A DNA stretch of 64,000 nt. It comes from Hymenobacter ginkgonis. GTDB lineage: Bacteria; Bacteroidota; Bacteroidia; Cytophagales; Hymenobacteraceae. The stretch spans positions 372,001-436,000 of the forward strand of contig NZ_WQKZ01000001.1 in the NCBI RefSeq assembly GCF_009755225.1, read 5' to 3'. Positions 42,579 to 50,732 of the stretch are shown here, piece after piece. How positions within the stretch are numbered: the first letter of the stretch is position 1; every line of letters starts with the position of its first letter. The position numbers and the translations under genes were made by a program. Below the pieces are notes generated by a model. The model was not told where the DNA came from and made no database searches. It saw only the letters and a program-made list of their open reading frames with translations.

Positions 42579-43313
42579 CTAGCCCATGGTGTGGTACACG
42601 GCCTGCACGTCGTCGTCCTCTTCGAGCTTGTCGATGAGCTTTTCGACCTCCTCCGCCTGCTCGTCGTTGAGCGAAACCGTGGTGTTGGGCACGCGCTGCA
42701 AGGTGGCGCTCACGATGTTTACGCCCTTGGCATCCAAGGCCTTCTGCATCTGGCCAAAATCAGCAAAAGCCGACTCGACCACCATGTACTGGTGCTCGGC
42801 GCCGTGCTCGTCTTCTTCGGTGGTTTCGTACACGTCCTCGGCGCCGGCGTCAATCAATTCCAGCTCCAGCTCGTCGCGGTCGAGGCCGGCGGCGGCTAGC
42901 TTAAACACGCCCTTGCGGGTGAAAGTGTAGTCGGAGCTGCCGGCCGTGCCGAGCGCCCCATTATTGCGGTTGAAATACATGCGCACGTTGCTCACGGTGC
43001 GGGTAGGGTTGTCGGTGGCAGTTTCGACCACGATGGCCACGCCGTGGGGGCCGTAGCCTTCATACACAACCTCTTGGTAATCTTTCTCTTCGCGGCTGCT
43101 AGCCCGCTTAATGGCGGCTTCTACGCGGTCTTTAGGCATGTTCACACCCTTGCCGTTTTGGATGGCCGTGCGCAGGCGGGCGTTGGTGTCGGGGTTGGGG
43201 CCGCCCTCTTTCACGGCCATCACAATTTCTTTGCCGATGCGGGTAAAGTCTTTCGACATGCGGTCCCACCGCTTCATTTTGCGGCCTTTCCGAAATTCAA
43301 ATGCGCGTCCCAT
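42579..43313 (-). CDS. YebC/PmpR-family protein
   Basis: A 244-residue protein that begins MGRAFEFRKGRKMKRWDRMS, then the family core FTRIGKEIVMAVKEGGPNPD, NMPKDRVEAAIKRASS, YEGYGPHGVAIVVETATDN and VRMYFNRNNGALG. The C-terminal part is acidic (EKLIDKLEEDDDVQAVYH). YebC proteins were named as transcriptional regulators, and some members act on ribosomes stalled at proline runs. The sequence alone does not choose between these roles. Confidence 0.96.
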   Translation of the reverse strand: MGRAFEFRKGRKMKRWDRMSKDFTRIGKEIVMAVKEGGPNPDTNARLRTAIQNGKGVNMPKDRVEAAIKRASSREEKDYQEVVYEGYGPHGVAIVVETATDNPTRTVSNVRMYFNRNNGALGTAGSSDYTFTRKGVFKLAAAGLDRDELELELIDAGAEDVYETTEEDEHGAEHQYMVVESAFADFGQMQKALDAKGVNIVSATLQRVPNTTVSLNDEQAEEVEKLIDKLEEDDDVQAVYHTMG

Positions 43314-43433
43314 TTATACAATGAACAATTAACAATGAGCAATGAGCAGTTCGGGCCCGTGGGGTGGGGGTAGGGGCCCCGAATGCGGCCGCAAGTTACT
43401 ACCGCTGGCCGGGGGGCAGCAAGCCGCGCAGCG

Positions 43434-43856
43434 TTAGCGGGCGGGCGGTGGCGTGGCCACCAGCTCGTACACCCCTTTGTTGCCGGGGGGGTAGCCGGCC
43501 AGGGTGATGGTGAGTTTGCGCGCCTTGGCCTCGTAGCGGAAAGTGCCGCGCTGCACATCAGCCCCCTTCAGGTCGCTGAAGCTGAACTCGATGCGGTCGC
43601 CGCTGGTGGTGAAGCGGCCGTGCTGCGTAAAAAAGCGCGGTCCACTGTCGCCCATCAGCAGGCTCAGGCGCTTGTCGTAGGTGCCATCGGCGTGCAGCGC
43701 CAGCGTGCCGCCTACCCCCGGCACCTTGGTGGGTGGCTCGCCATTGGTGAGGTCGTACACGGTGTAGGCTACGTAGGTATAGGTAGCGTAAATGGCGGGC
43801 GGTGGTGCCTGGGTGGGCCGCGCCAGCAGCACCAGCCAGCAGTAGGGTAATAGCAT
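43434..43856 (-). CDS. Hypothetical secreted protein, lipocalin-like
   Basis: A 140-residue protein with a short hydrophobic N-terminus (LLPYCWLVLLARPTQA) that may be a signal peptide. The mature part has regularly spaced beta strands (TYTYVAYTVYDL, GTLALHADGTYDKRLSL, RIEFSFSDLKGADVQRGTF, KLTITLAGYP) in the manner of lipocalin-like domains with a GTY...G.W-type strand order. No family is named with confidence. Upstream at 43314-43345 is a short run of repeated AACAATGAGCAA-like words between it and YebC. Confidence 0.7.
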   Translation of the reverse strand: MLLPYCWLVLLARPTQAPPPAIYATYTYVAYTVYDLTNGEPPTKVPGVGGTLALHADGTYDKRLSLLMGDSGPRFFTQHGRFTTSGDRIEFSFSDLKGADVQRGTFRYEAKARKLTITLAGYPPGNKGVYELVATPPPAR

Positions 43857-43939
43857 AGCAACAACTAAAAACGGGGGGTAGGGCGGGCAATACCTCAGTG
43901 GCCCGCCGCCCTACCCCCCGTCAAAAATAGCGCCGGCCG

Positions 43940-44893
43940 CTACGTGGTGGGGCGCTTGGGCGTGGCTGCCAGGCGCCGGCGCCGCTTGCGGCGGCCGCCC
44001 ACCAGCAGCCACCCGGCCCCGGCCAGCAGCAGGCCCGCGCCGAGGGCAGCAGCTTGCTTGGGCAGGTTGTCGGCCACGGGCGGGGGTAGGTGCTCGACGC
44101 CGCTGGCATCGGTGATGGCCGGCTCGTGGAGGTAGCGGCCCTGGGCGGGCAACGTATAATTATCGGCCAAATGCCGCAGGCCCGCCGCGGCCGCGGGGCC
44201 CTTAATAACCGGCCCGTGGCCACAGCCAATGGCCCGCGGCTCGAGGTCGGCGAGCAGCTCTACTGAGGCGCGGCACTGCTGCCAGTTGTAGTTGAAAGGC
44301 GCGCCTGCCACGCTGATTTTAGGAATGCCCAGCAGCACGGCCGCGATAGACTCATGGTCAGTAGTGGCAAAGGCATCGGCCCCAATAAGGGTGCGGTCGG
44401 CCAGGCGGAAGAAGGCAATTTGGCCCGGTGCGTGGCCTGGCACGTGCAGCCAGCGCCACTGCACCAAGTGCGGCGGGTGCTCATCATCCAGGGGCAGGGC
44501 TTCCACTAAGCCTTCCAAATTGGGTAGCTGGGTAGGGAAAAAACGGCTGGCAAACGCCAGCGAGCCGCCCACAGTGGGGTCGCGGGGTGGGTACAGCGCC
44601 TGGGCCGTGAGGTAGGGCAGCTCCAGGGGGTGAGCCACAATGGGCACCCGCCAGTGCGCAGCCAGCTCCTTTGCCGACCCCAGGTGGTCGAGGTGGCCGT
44701 GGGTGAGCAGGATGGCCTCGGGGCGGCTGCCGGGATAAAAAAGCTTGTCGGCCGCCGCAATAATCTCTTTTTCGGAGCCTGGCAGGCCGGTGTCAATCAG
44801 CACCCATTCGCCCGGGGTGCCGGTCTCGACAAAATACACGTTCACAAAACGCTTAATGCGAAGCTGGTGCACGCCAGCAGCTACTTGGTCCAT
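43940..44893 (-). CDS. MBL-fold metallohydrolase with C-terminal membrane anchor
   Basis: A 317-residue protein. The metal site is THGHLDHLGS (HxHxDH), then LHVPGHAPGQIAFF, GADAFATTDHES and AIGCGHGPVIKGP. This is the glyoxalase-II/RNase-Z-like metallo-beta-lactamase fold acting as a hydrolase on an unknown substrate. After the domain a hydrophobic helix (AAALGAGLLLAGAGWLLVGG) and a basic tail (RRKRRRRL) anchor the C-terminus in the membrane, which is unusual for this fold. There is no signal peptide, so the catalytic part is probably cytoplasmic. Confidence 0.92.
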   Translation of the reverse strand: MDQVAAGVHQLRIKRFVNVYFVETGTPGEWVLIDTGLPGSEKEIIAAADKLFYPGSRPEAILLTHGHLDHLGSAKELAAHWRVPIVAHPLELPYLTAQALYPPRDPTVGGSLAFASRFFPTQLPNLEGLVEALPLDDEHPPHLVQWRWLHVPGHAPGQIAFFRLADRTLIGADAFATTDHESIAAVLLGIPKISVAGAPFNYNWQQCRASVELLADLEPRAIGCGHGPVIKGPAAAAGLRHLADNYTLPAQGRYLHEPAITDASGVEHLPPPVADNLPKQAAALGAGLLLAGAGWLLVGGRRKRRRRLAATPKRPTT

Positions 44894-44990
44894 TGGGAAA
44901 GGAGAAATAATAAGAAAAATACGCGCCTTCCATACGTTTGGGGCCCGCTATAGGGTGCGGCACCCTTTCGGCGTAGCCACGCATAAAAAA

Positions 44991-45020
44991 CGCCCTGCCC
45001 AGGCTGGCCTAGGCAGGGCG
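44991..45020 (-). terminator. Intrinsic terminator
   Basis: CGCCCTGCC and GGCAGGGCG form a GC-rich stem; on the minus strand the stem is followed by a run of six T. It ends transcription of the gene finishing at 45093. Confidence 0.8.
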
Positions 45021-45092
45021 AGATTTTGTAAGGATTGGCTAAGGCCGACGAGAATAGGCCCCGCTCCCTGCCTTAGCTATAAGCATTGCTGG

Positions 45093-45410
45093 CTAGTGCT
45101 GCGGCTGGTGCACATCACCCTGCGGGGTGAAGTTGCTGCCCGTTTCGGGCTTGGGCGGGTTGCTGGCTATGACGTCGCGCACGTGGCCGTTTTCGGGGGT
45201 AGGGGTGCGGCCCTGCGAAGTAGTGGCGAGCTTGGGCACGGCGGTGGGGGTAGGGGCCGCGGCGGGCGGTGCCTGGCCGCCCAGCAGCGCTTGCAGGCTG
45301 GCTTGAAATTTTTTGAAAAGCCGACCCTTGTTCGTCGCCAAGAAAAATGTAGCAGTAGCAGCGGCGGCCAAGGCCACGCCGCCCCAGGCGGTTTTTGCGT
45401 TCGCTTTCAT
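45093..45410 (-). CDS. Small membrane-anchored hypothetical protein
   Basis: A 105-residue protein with one N-terminal hydrophobic helix (WGGVALAAAATATFFLA) followed by a basic stretch (TNKGRLFKKF) and a long Pro/Thr/Ala-rich, probably disordered tail (QAPPAAAPTPTAVPKL). The N-terminus resembles YtxH-like or gas-vesicle-related short proteins, but the similarity is not specific. Function unknown. Confidence 0.7.
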   Translation of the reverse strand: MKANAKTAWGGVALAAAATATFFLATNKGRLFKKFQASLQALLGGQAPPAAAPTPTAVPKLATTSQGRTPTPENGHVRDVIASNPPKPETGSNFTPQGDVHQPQH

Positions 45411-45468
45411 CAGTAAGCAGGTTGAATGTGGTGAGTAGTAGCCCGTGTACGTAGCAGCCGGCCGAACG

Positions 45469-45518
45469 CTTCGTGGCCCTACCCCCTTGTGGCAAATAAA
45501 GGAGGTAGGGCCACGAAG
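45469..45518. terminator. Inverted repeat downstream of the DEAD-box helicase
   Basis: Arms 45469-45486 and 45501-45518 (CTTCGTGGCCCTACC...) pair with one mismatch over 18 bases. The stem carries the recurrent word CCTACCCC. There is no T-run on the minus strand, so the role as terminator is inferred from position. Confidence 0.55.
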
Positions 45519-45544
45519 GATGGGTTACTGAAACGGTGCGAGCG

Positions 45545-46966
45545 CTAGCTGCTACGGCGGCGTGGCCGGGCGTTAATGGCCTTCATGCCCGGGGCCGAAG
45601 CGCCTTTTTTGCCGGGGTTTTTCTTGTTGCCTTTCTGGCTTTTTTTGTGGTGTTTGCCTTCTTCAAAAGCTTTGCCGGTGCGCTTGTCGATGGTGACGCC
45701 GGGCTTTATCCACTCCTTTTTCTCGTGGAAGGCGCCCTTATAATCGGGGTCTTCGCGGCGGCGCTGCTCGTCGAGGGCCCGGTTTTGCACCTGCTTTTCC
45801 ACGAAGGGCGTGCTAGTGGTCGCCACTTCCTCCGGGATGGGCAGCAAGGGAATCTCCTGGTTGATAAGCGCCGCGATGCGCTCCATGTGCTGGCGCTCGG
45901 TGGGGTCGGCAAACGTGATGGCCGCGCCCGCGTGCCGCGCCCGGCCCGTGCGCCCAATGCGGTGCACGTAGTCGTCATAAATCATTGGCACGTCGAAGTT
46001 TACCACGTGGCTCACCTGCGGCACGTCGATGCCGCGGGCCGCCACGTCGGTGGCCACCAAGTAGCGCACGTTGCCCTCCTTAAAGGCATCCATACTGTTC
46101 ATGCGCGCATTCTGGCCCTTGTTGCCGTGTATCACGCGCACCTCGCCCACGGGCGCCTTGCGCTTGAGGAAATCCGCCACCTGGTCGGCGTTTTCCTTGG
46201 TGCGGGTGAAGAACAGCACGCGCGTCATTTCCTCGGCGTCGCGGTGCAGCAAGTATTCGAGCAGGTTGATTTTGGTGGCCAGGTTAGGCACTTCATACAA
46301 GCTCTGGGTAATGGTTTGGGCCGTTTGGGCCGGTGGCGTCACCTCCACCCGCACCGGAAACTCCAGAAACTCCTCGCTCAGCACCGCCACCCGCTCAGGC
46401 ATGGTAGCCGAAAAAAGCACGTTCTGCCGCTTGCGCGGAATGATTTCCAGAATTCGCCGAATCTGGGGCATGAAGCCCATGTCCATCATCTTATCAGCCT
46501 CGTCGAGCACCAGCGTGTTCAGGTTTTTGAGGATGAGGTCACCTTTTAAATAAATCTCCATGAGGCGGCCCGGCGTGGCCACCAGCACGTCGAGGCCCGC
46601 TTTTATCGTCTCAATTTGCGTCTTGGGTCCCAGCCCGCCATAAATGGCAAAAATGCGGATATCGGTGTTTGCCGCCAGCACTTTTAAGTGTTTTTCGAGT
46701 TGGATGGCCAGCTCGCGGGTTGGGGCCAGAATGAGCGCCCGCGGGTGCTCGCCCTGGGCATACTTCACCTTCATGAGCAGGGGTAGGCCGAAGGCCGCCG
46801 TCTTGCCGGTGCCCGTTTGGGCAATGCCCAGCACGTCGTGCCCGGCCAGCAGCAGCGGGATGGTTTGCAGCTGCACCGGCGTGGGCTCGGTAAAGCCCGC
46901 ATCGGCTACGGCCGTGAGTAGCTGCTTGTTAAGTTTGAAATCGGCGAAGGTGGCAAGGGTATCCAT
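45545..46966 (-). CDS. DEAD-box RNA helicase
   Basis: A 473-residue ATP-dependent RNA helicase of the RhlE/DeaD kind. Motifs in order are the Q motif (FTEPTPVQLQTIPLLLAGHD), motif I (AQTGTGKTAAFGLPLL), Ia (PTRELAIQL), II (VLDEADKM), III (FSATMP), IV-V (HGNKGQNARM, VATDVAARGID) and VI (HRIGRTGRARH). The C-terminal 90 residues are Lys/Arg-rich (GKHHKKSQKGNKKNPGKKG) and likely bind RNA. A GACCTTTG element ends four bases before the ATG, so the mRNA may be leaderless. It is divergent from tRNA-His. Confidence 0.96.
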   Translation of the reverse strand: MDTLATFADFKLNKQLLTAVADAGFTEPTPVQLQTIPLLLAGHDVLGIAQTGTGKTAAFGLPLLMKVKYAQGEHPRALILAPTRELAIQLEKHLKVLAANTDIRIFAIYGGLGPKTQIETIKAGLDVLVATPGRLMEIYLKGDLILKNLNTLVLDEADKMMDMGFMPQIRRILEIIPRKRQNVLFSATMPERVAVLSEEFLEFPVRVEVTPPAQTAQTITQSLYEVPNLATKINLLEYLLHRDAEEMTRVLFFTRTKENADQVADFLKRKAPVGEVRVIHGNKGQNARMNSMDAFKEGNVRYLVATDVAARGIDVPQVSHVVNFDVPMIYDDYVHRIGRTGRARHAGAAITFADPTERQHMERIAALINQEIPLLPIPEEVATTSTPFVEKQVQNRALDEQRRREDPDYKGAFHEKKEWIKPGVTIDKRTGKAFEEGKHHKKSQKGNKKNPGKKGASAPGMKAINARPRRRSS

Positions 46967-46970
46967 TTGG

Positions 46971-46978
46971 CAAAGGTC
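46971..46978 (-). promoter_or_regulatory. -7 element of the DEAD-box helicase gene
   Basis: GACCTTTG on the minus strand differs from TAnnTTTG at the first base and ends four bases before the ATG at 46966, predicting a leaderless transcript. Confidence 0.45.
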
Positions 46979-47099
46979 GGGCTATTTTGCTGCGCGGGCG
47001 GCCTACCCCCTCACGGCGTGGGCAAGCAGCCTTACCCCCGCAGGGGAGGGGCCGGGGGCGGAGCTGCCCAGCAGAACAGACATTTTTCGCCAAAAAATC

Positions 47100-47129
47100 T
47101 TGCAAAAAACATTCCTCCTCGTATCTTTG
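47100..47129 (+). promoter_or_regulatory. Promoter of tRNA-His
   Basis: TTG (47100-47102) and TATCTTTG (47122-47129) are separated by exactly 19 bases, the textbook Bacteroidota sigma-ABfr promoter. Transcription would start about 12 bases before the tRNA. Confidence 0.85.
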
Positions 47130-47147
47130 CACTCCCAAACCACACAC

Positions 47148-47222
<75 letters not shown>

Positions 47223-47228
47223 CTCGCG

Positions 47229-47262
47229 AAAGTCCCCGGATGCGAATCCGGGGACTTTTTTT
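47229..47262 (+). terminator. Intrinsic terminator of tRNA-His
   Basis: AAAGTCCCCGGA and TCCGGGGACTTT form a 12-pair stem with a 6-base loop, followed by a run of T. Confidence 0.9.
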
Positions 47263-47322
47263 GTTATTTGTGCCGTTGAGCGCACGTTCACTTCTTTCAC
47301 CACCTCAACTCATTCCCTGCAA

Positions 47323-48252
47323 ATGAGCCTTCTCGTTATCGGCTCCGTGGCCTTCGACGCCCTGGAAACCCCTTTTGGCAAAACCGACAAAATCATCGGC
47401 GGCGCGGCTACCTACATCAGCCTCGCGGCGTCGTACTCTACCAAGCCGGTGAACCTGGTGGCCGTGGTGGGCGGCGACTTTCCGCAGTCCGACATCCTGA
47501 CCTTGGAAGAACACGGCGTGAACGTGGAGGGCCTGCAAATCAAGCCCGACGAAAAGTCGTTCTTCTGGTCGGGTAAGTACAATAAGGACCTTAACTCGCG
47601 CGAAACCATCACCACGGAATTGAACGTGCTTGGCTCGTTCGACCCCATTATCCCCGATGCCTACCAGGATTGCAAGTACTTGATGCTCGGCAATTTGGCT
47701 CCGCAAGTGCAGCGCCTCGTGGTGCAGCGCCTCGTAAACCGGCCCAAGCTCATCGTGCTCGATACGATGAACTTTTGGATGGATTCGGCTCCCGATGAGT
47801 TGCTAGCGACCATTGAGATGGTAGATGTGCTCAGCATCAACGACGAGGAAGCCCGCCAGCTTTCGGGCGAGTACTCGCTGGTGAAAGCGGCCCGCAAAAT
47901 CCTGGCTCTCGGGCCAAAGTTCTTGATTATCAAGAAGGGTGAGCACGGCGCGCTGCTCTTCCACAAGAACAAAGTATTCTACGCTCCGGCCCTGCCGCTG
48001 GAAGAAGTATTTGACCCCACCGGCGCCGGCGACACCTTCGCAGGCGGTTTTATCGGCCACATTGCGGCTACCGACGATTGCTCGTTCGAGAACCTCAAGC
48101 GCGCCGTTATCCACGGCTCGGCCATGGCTTCGTTCTGCGTCGAGAAGTTCGGCACCGAGCGCCTGCTGAAGCTAACGCAGGAAGAAATTGAAGCCCGCGA
48201 AGCGCAGTTTGAAGAGTTGGTAAAAGTGCAGCCGGCCAGCGTAGTAGCGTAA
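47323..48252 (+). CDS. PfkB-family sugar/nucleoside kinase
   Basis: A 309-residue ATP-dependent kinase. The start at 47323 (MSLLVIGSVAFDALETPFGK) is the conserved N-terminus; the in-frame extension upstream crosses the tRNA and is spurious. The first PfkB signature region is GGAATYISLAASYSTKPVNL, and the second, with the catalytic Asp, is DPTGAGDTFAGGFIGHIA. The substrate (a sugar or nucleoside) cannot be fixed from sequence. A hairpin of the GAACGTC family follows the stop. Confidence 0.94.
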   Translation: MSLLVIGSVAFDALETPFGKTDKIIGGAATYISLAASYSTKPVNLVAVVGGDFPQSDILTLEEHGVNVEGLQIKPDEKSFFWSGKYNKDLNSRETITTELNVLGSFDPIIPDAYQDCKYLMLGNLAPQVQRLVVQRLVNRPKLIVLDTMNFWMDSAPDELLATIEMVDVLSINDEEARQLSGEYSLVKAARKILALGPKFLIIKKGEHGALLFHKNKVFYAPALPLEEVFDPTGAGDTFAGGFIGHIAATDDCSFENLKRAVIHGSAMASFCVEKFGTERLLKLTQEEIEAREAQFEELVKVQPASVVA

Positions 48253-48275
48253 GGCTAGGCACGTAGCGTAAACGA

Positions 48276-48327
48276 AAAAGAACGTCCTGTTGAGCTGTTT
48301 TTGCAGGCTTAGCAGGACGTTCTTTTT
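48276..48327. repeat. Inverted repeat, family copy 4 (terminator position)
   Basis: AAAAAGAACGTCCTG pairs with CAGGACGTTCTTTTT; inside are TTGAGC and GCTTAG-like segments and a short loop. It lies 23 bases after the PfkB stop and has the T-run of a terminator. It is a shorter form of the copies at 7067 and 18631. Confidence 0.85.
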
Positions 48328-48418
48328 AAGTATTTAGCGGTTTTGTTGGCAACCCTGCAAGCGTGACACGGGTAAAAGGAAAGGTAAGTCTTGTAGTCCC
48401 ACCTTATTCCTTGTAGCC

Positions 48419-48664
48419 ATGTCACTAGCGAAGAAAGAAACCGACCTCACGAACGATAAAACGTCCGTTAACCCGGCTGCCAATACCAAGAAAAAAAGTA
48501 CGCAGGTGCAAAGCCCAAATACGACCGACGTATCGGCCCACGGCAATACCACGGACGGCAACAGCGCTGGCCACGGCGTAAACAATATTCGCAGCAACCC
48601 GCAGGGCAACCGCCCCATGTCGACTGACCACGGTGGCAAAGGCCCCGGTAAAAAAGGCGATTAG
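48419..48664 (+). CDS. Small, probably disordered hydrophilic protein
   Basis: An 81-residue protein almost without hydrophobic residues (MSLAKKETDLTNDKTS; NTKKKSTQVQSPNTTD; GKGPGKKGD). Asn, Thr, Lys, Gly and Ser dominate, which is the look of disordered stress or packaging proteins. Support for it being a gene comes from the isolated position between two hairpins and the normal frame length. No family recognised. Confidence 0.6.
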   Translation: MSLAKKETDLTNDKTSVNPAANTKKKSTQVQSPNTTDVSAHGNTTDGNSAGHGVNNIRSNPQGNRPMSTDHGGKGPGKKGD

Positions 48665-48673
48665 TACTGAGTG

Positions 48674-48744
48674 AACCGCTTCCATGAAAAGGCGGGGGTA
48701 GCAAGTTCTTAGCTTGCTACCCCCGCCTTTTCATGGAAGCGGTT
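48674..48744. terminator. Perfect 32-base inverted repeat between convergent genes
   Basis: Arms 48674-48705 and 48713-48744 are exactly complementary with a 7-base loop. Each arm carries the GGGGGTAG word next to AACCGCTTCCATGAAAAGG. It lies between the genes ending at 48664 (+) and 48761 (-). It is not related to the GAACGTC family. Confidence 0.85.
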
Positions 48745-48760
48745 GGCCCAAAGGCCGGTC

Positions 48761-49120
48761 TTATTTCACCGGGCGCGTGGTGACAGTGCCAGTGGCCTTA
48801 TCAACTTCAAAAGCGGCCTTATTAGGCATGCGCTTGGCCCAGTCGGTGCGGGGCACCAGCACTTGCCAGTGCGTATCGACCTCGATGGCGCGGGCCGAAT
48901 CGGGCACATAAAGCGTGGCATTGGGCAGCGTTTGAATGTAGCGGGCCACGGCGGCGCGGGCGGCGGGCTCGGTTTGGGCGCCGGCGGTGGGGGTAGGGGT
49001 AGCAGCCGAGTCGGTGGTGGCCGATATGGTAGGAGCACCCGTAGCGTTGGTGGTAGGCGTTTGCTGGCAGCTGGCGAGTAGCCCAGCGAGCCCCAACAGG
49101 GCGAAAGTTGATTTTACCAT
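48761..49120 (-). CDS. Small lipoprotein of unknown function
   Basis: A 119-residue protein with a lipoprotein signal (LLGLAGLLASC, lipobox Cys at 18), a Thr/Ala/Pro-rich linker (about 20-55), and a small folded part of about 60 residues (ARAAVARYIQTLPNATLYVP; THWQVLVPRTDWAKRMPNKA; FEVDKATGTVTTRPVK). The end of the folded part is typical of small domains that close on a beta strand. Function unknown. It starts 17 bases after the GNAT gene, but a -7-like element just before its ATG suggests its own leaderless promoter. Confidence 0.8.
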   Translation of the reverse strand: MVKSTFALLGLAGLLASCQQTPTTNATGAPTISATTDSAATPTPTAGAQTEPAARAAVARYIQTLPNATLYVPDSARAIEVDTHWQVLVPRTDWAKRMPNKAAFEVDKATGTVTTRPVK

Positions 49121-49137
49121 GCCGCAAAGTAAGGGGC

Positions 49138-49671
49138 TTAGCTGGCCGAAACGGGTTTTTCGAGCGTTAGCAACAACAGCGGTTGGCGCGGCTGGCCTAG
49201 TTGCTCACCGGCTGGAAAGGGCTCCGATTCGCCCGTTTGGTAGTAACCACGGCGGGCATACCAGTCCAGCAAATCGGGGCGCTCGGCCAGCACCGTCATC
49301 CGGATGCGGATGCACCGCAGCTGGCGCGCTTGCAAGTCGGCGTGTAGCAGTAAGCGGCGGCCCACCCCAAGGTCCTGGGCTTCGGGCGACACCGCCAAGA
49401 GGCTGACGTACAGGGCATCGCCGAGCGGACGCGTGAGGCAGATGCAGCCTACTAAGCCGCGGGAAGGCTCGTGGCAGCACCAAAGCCGCGTGAAAGGCGT
49501 GCGTATTAGAATGCGCAGCGCCGCTTCATTAATGCGGGGCCCGTTGAATAAATGAGCTTCGGTGGTCCAGCCCCGGCGCGAGCCCTCGCCCCGGTAAGCC
49601 CGGTTGATGAGCACCGTCAGGCCCGGAATGTCGGCCGGGGTAGCGGGGCGGATAATGAGCAAATCAGCCAT
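49138..49671 (-). CDS. GNAT-family acetyltransferase
   Basis: A 177-residue acyl-CoA transferase. The fold is read from the N-terminal strand LLIIRPATPADIPGLTVLIN, the acetyl-CoA loop VSLLAVSPEAQDLGVGRRLL (RxxGxG/A variant as DLGVGRRL) and the C-terminal RPDLLDWYARRGYYQTGES. The substrate is unknown. Its gene is followed by the small lipoprotein after 17 bases. Confidence 0.9.
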   Translation of the reverse strand: MADLLIIRPATPADIPGLTVLINRAYRGEGSRRGWTTEAHLFNGPRINEAALRILIRTPFTRLWCCHEPSRGLVGCICLTRPLGDALYVSLLAVSPEAQDLGVGRRLLLHADLQARQLRCIRIRMTVLAERPDLLDWYARRGYYQTGESEPFPAGEQLGQPRQPLLLLTLEKPVSAS

Positions 49672-49749
49672 GAAAGGTAAAAAGCGGCCAGCGAGCGCCA
49701 GCCAGCCAACTAACGTAGGTTAGCCACAAGTGGCTGCCTAAAAAAGGAG

Positions 49750-50604
49750 CTATACCGGTTTGCCGCACTGCCAGCAATAGGCCGCGTCGGGGCGGTGGCC
49801 CTCGGCCTGGCAGGCCCGGCACTGCGCGAGCTTGTATATTGGCGGGGGGGTAGGGGCCAGCTGAGCCGCTGGCGCAGCCGGCATAGACATTTGGGCCGAT
49901 ACAATGCCCGTGGGCACGGCAATAATGGCATAGCCCAAAATCATGAGCAGCGAGGCCAGCGTCTGGCCCGGCACGGTGTGGGGCGAAATATCGCCGTAGC
50001 CCACCGTAGTCACCGTCACGATGGCCCAGTAAACGCTGCGTGGAATGCTCGTGAAGCCGTTTCGGCCGCCTTCTACCACATACATGAGCGTGCCCATTAC
50101 AATAGCCAGCGTGAACACGGCGGAAAGAAACACGAAAATCTTAAACCGACTGGCTTTCAGGGCCGTCACGATGAACTCACCTTCGCCTACAAACTGCCCC
50201 AGCTTGAAAATGCGGAATACCCGCAGCAGCCGCAGCGTGCGAATAGCCAGTAAATAGTGGCTGCCCGCCATGCTCAAGGCCACCAGCGCGGGCACAATCG
50301 ACAGAAAATCAATGAGGCCCAGCAGGCTAAAAGCGTAGGCCAGCGGCCGGCGCACCACTAGCAGCCGGGCCGCGTATTCGACAATAAAAAGACCCGTAAA
50401 AAACCACTCTACCGCCAGTAACGCTGGGCCGTAGCGGGCATGCATGGCGTACACGCTGTCGAGCATCACAGCCAGCACGCTCAGGATAATGGCAAAAAAT
50501 AAAACGATGTCGAACGCCCGGCCGCTGCGGGTATCCGACTCAAAAATGACGCGGTACAGGGTATTTTCCCAGCCAGGGTTGGGGTTGCGGGGTTCGACTT
50601 TCAT
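49750..50604 (-). CDS. Voltage-gated-type potassium channel with C-terminal zinc ribbon
   Basis: A 284-residue six-helix ion channel. The voltage-sensor helices run from about 25 to 150, with a basic S4 (LLAIRTLRLLRVFRIFKLG). The pore has the potassium selectivity filter TVTTVGYGDISP near residue 196, followed by S6 (LASLLMILGYAIIAVPTGIV). The last 40 residues form a small zinc ribbon with two Cys pairs (CRACQAEG and CWQCGKPV). That tail is unusual for a bacterial potassium channel and may be a regulatory or tethering module. Confidence 0.93.
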   Translation of the reverse strand: MKVEPRNPNPGWENTLYRVIFESDTRSGRAFDIVLFFAIILSVLAVMLDSVYAMHARYGPALLAVEWFFTGLFIVEYAARLLVVRRPLAYAFSLLGLIDFLSIVPALVALSMAGSHYLLAIRTLRLLRVFRIFKLGQFVGEGEFIVTALKASRFKIFVFLSAVFTLAIVMGTLMYVVEGGRNGFTSIPRSVYWAIVTVTTVGYGDISPHTVPGQTLASLLMILGYAIIAVPTGIVSAQMSMPAAPAAQLAPTPPPIYKLAQCRACQAEGHRPDAAYCWQCGKPV

Positions 50605-50732
50605 AGAATAAAGGGCGGTGAGCCAGACAGTTGTGCTAGGCTAGCAAGGAGGTAAGCCTATCAAAACGAAACCGGTAGGTAGGGAAAAATGCCGGCGTGT
50701 ACCTTGCACATCTACTGCTTAAGCCCACCATA

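Noticed and set aside
43314..43345. Run of AACAATTAACAATGAGCAA-like words as an array
   Set aside because: Only two or three imperfect short units are present, too few to call a repeat locus.
45536..46549. 337-codon plus-strand frame opposite the DEAD helicase
   Set aside because: All helicase motifs are on the minus strand; the plus frame is a composition artefact.
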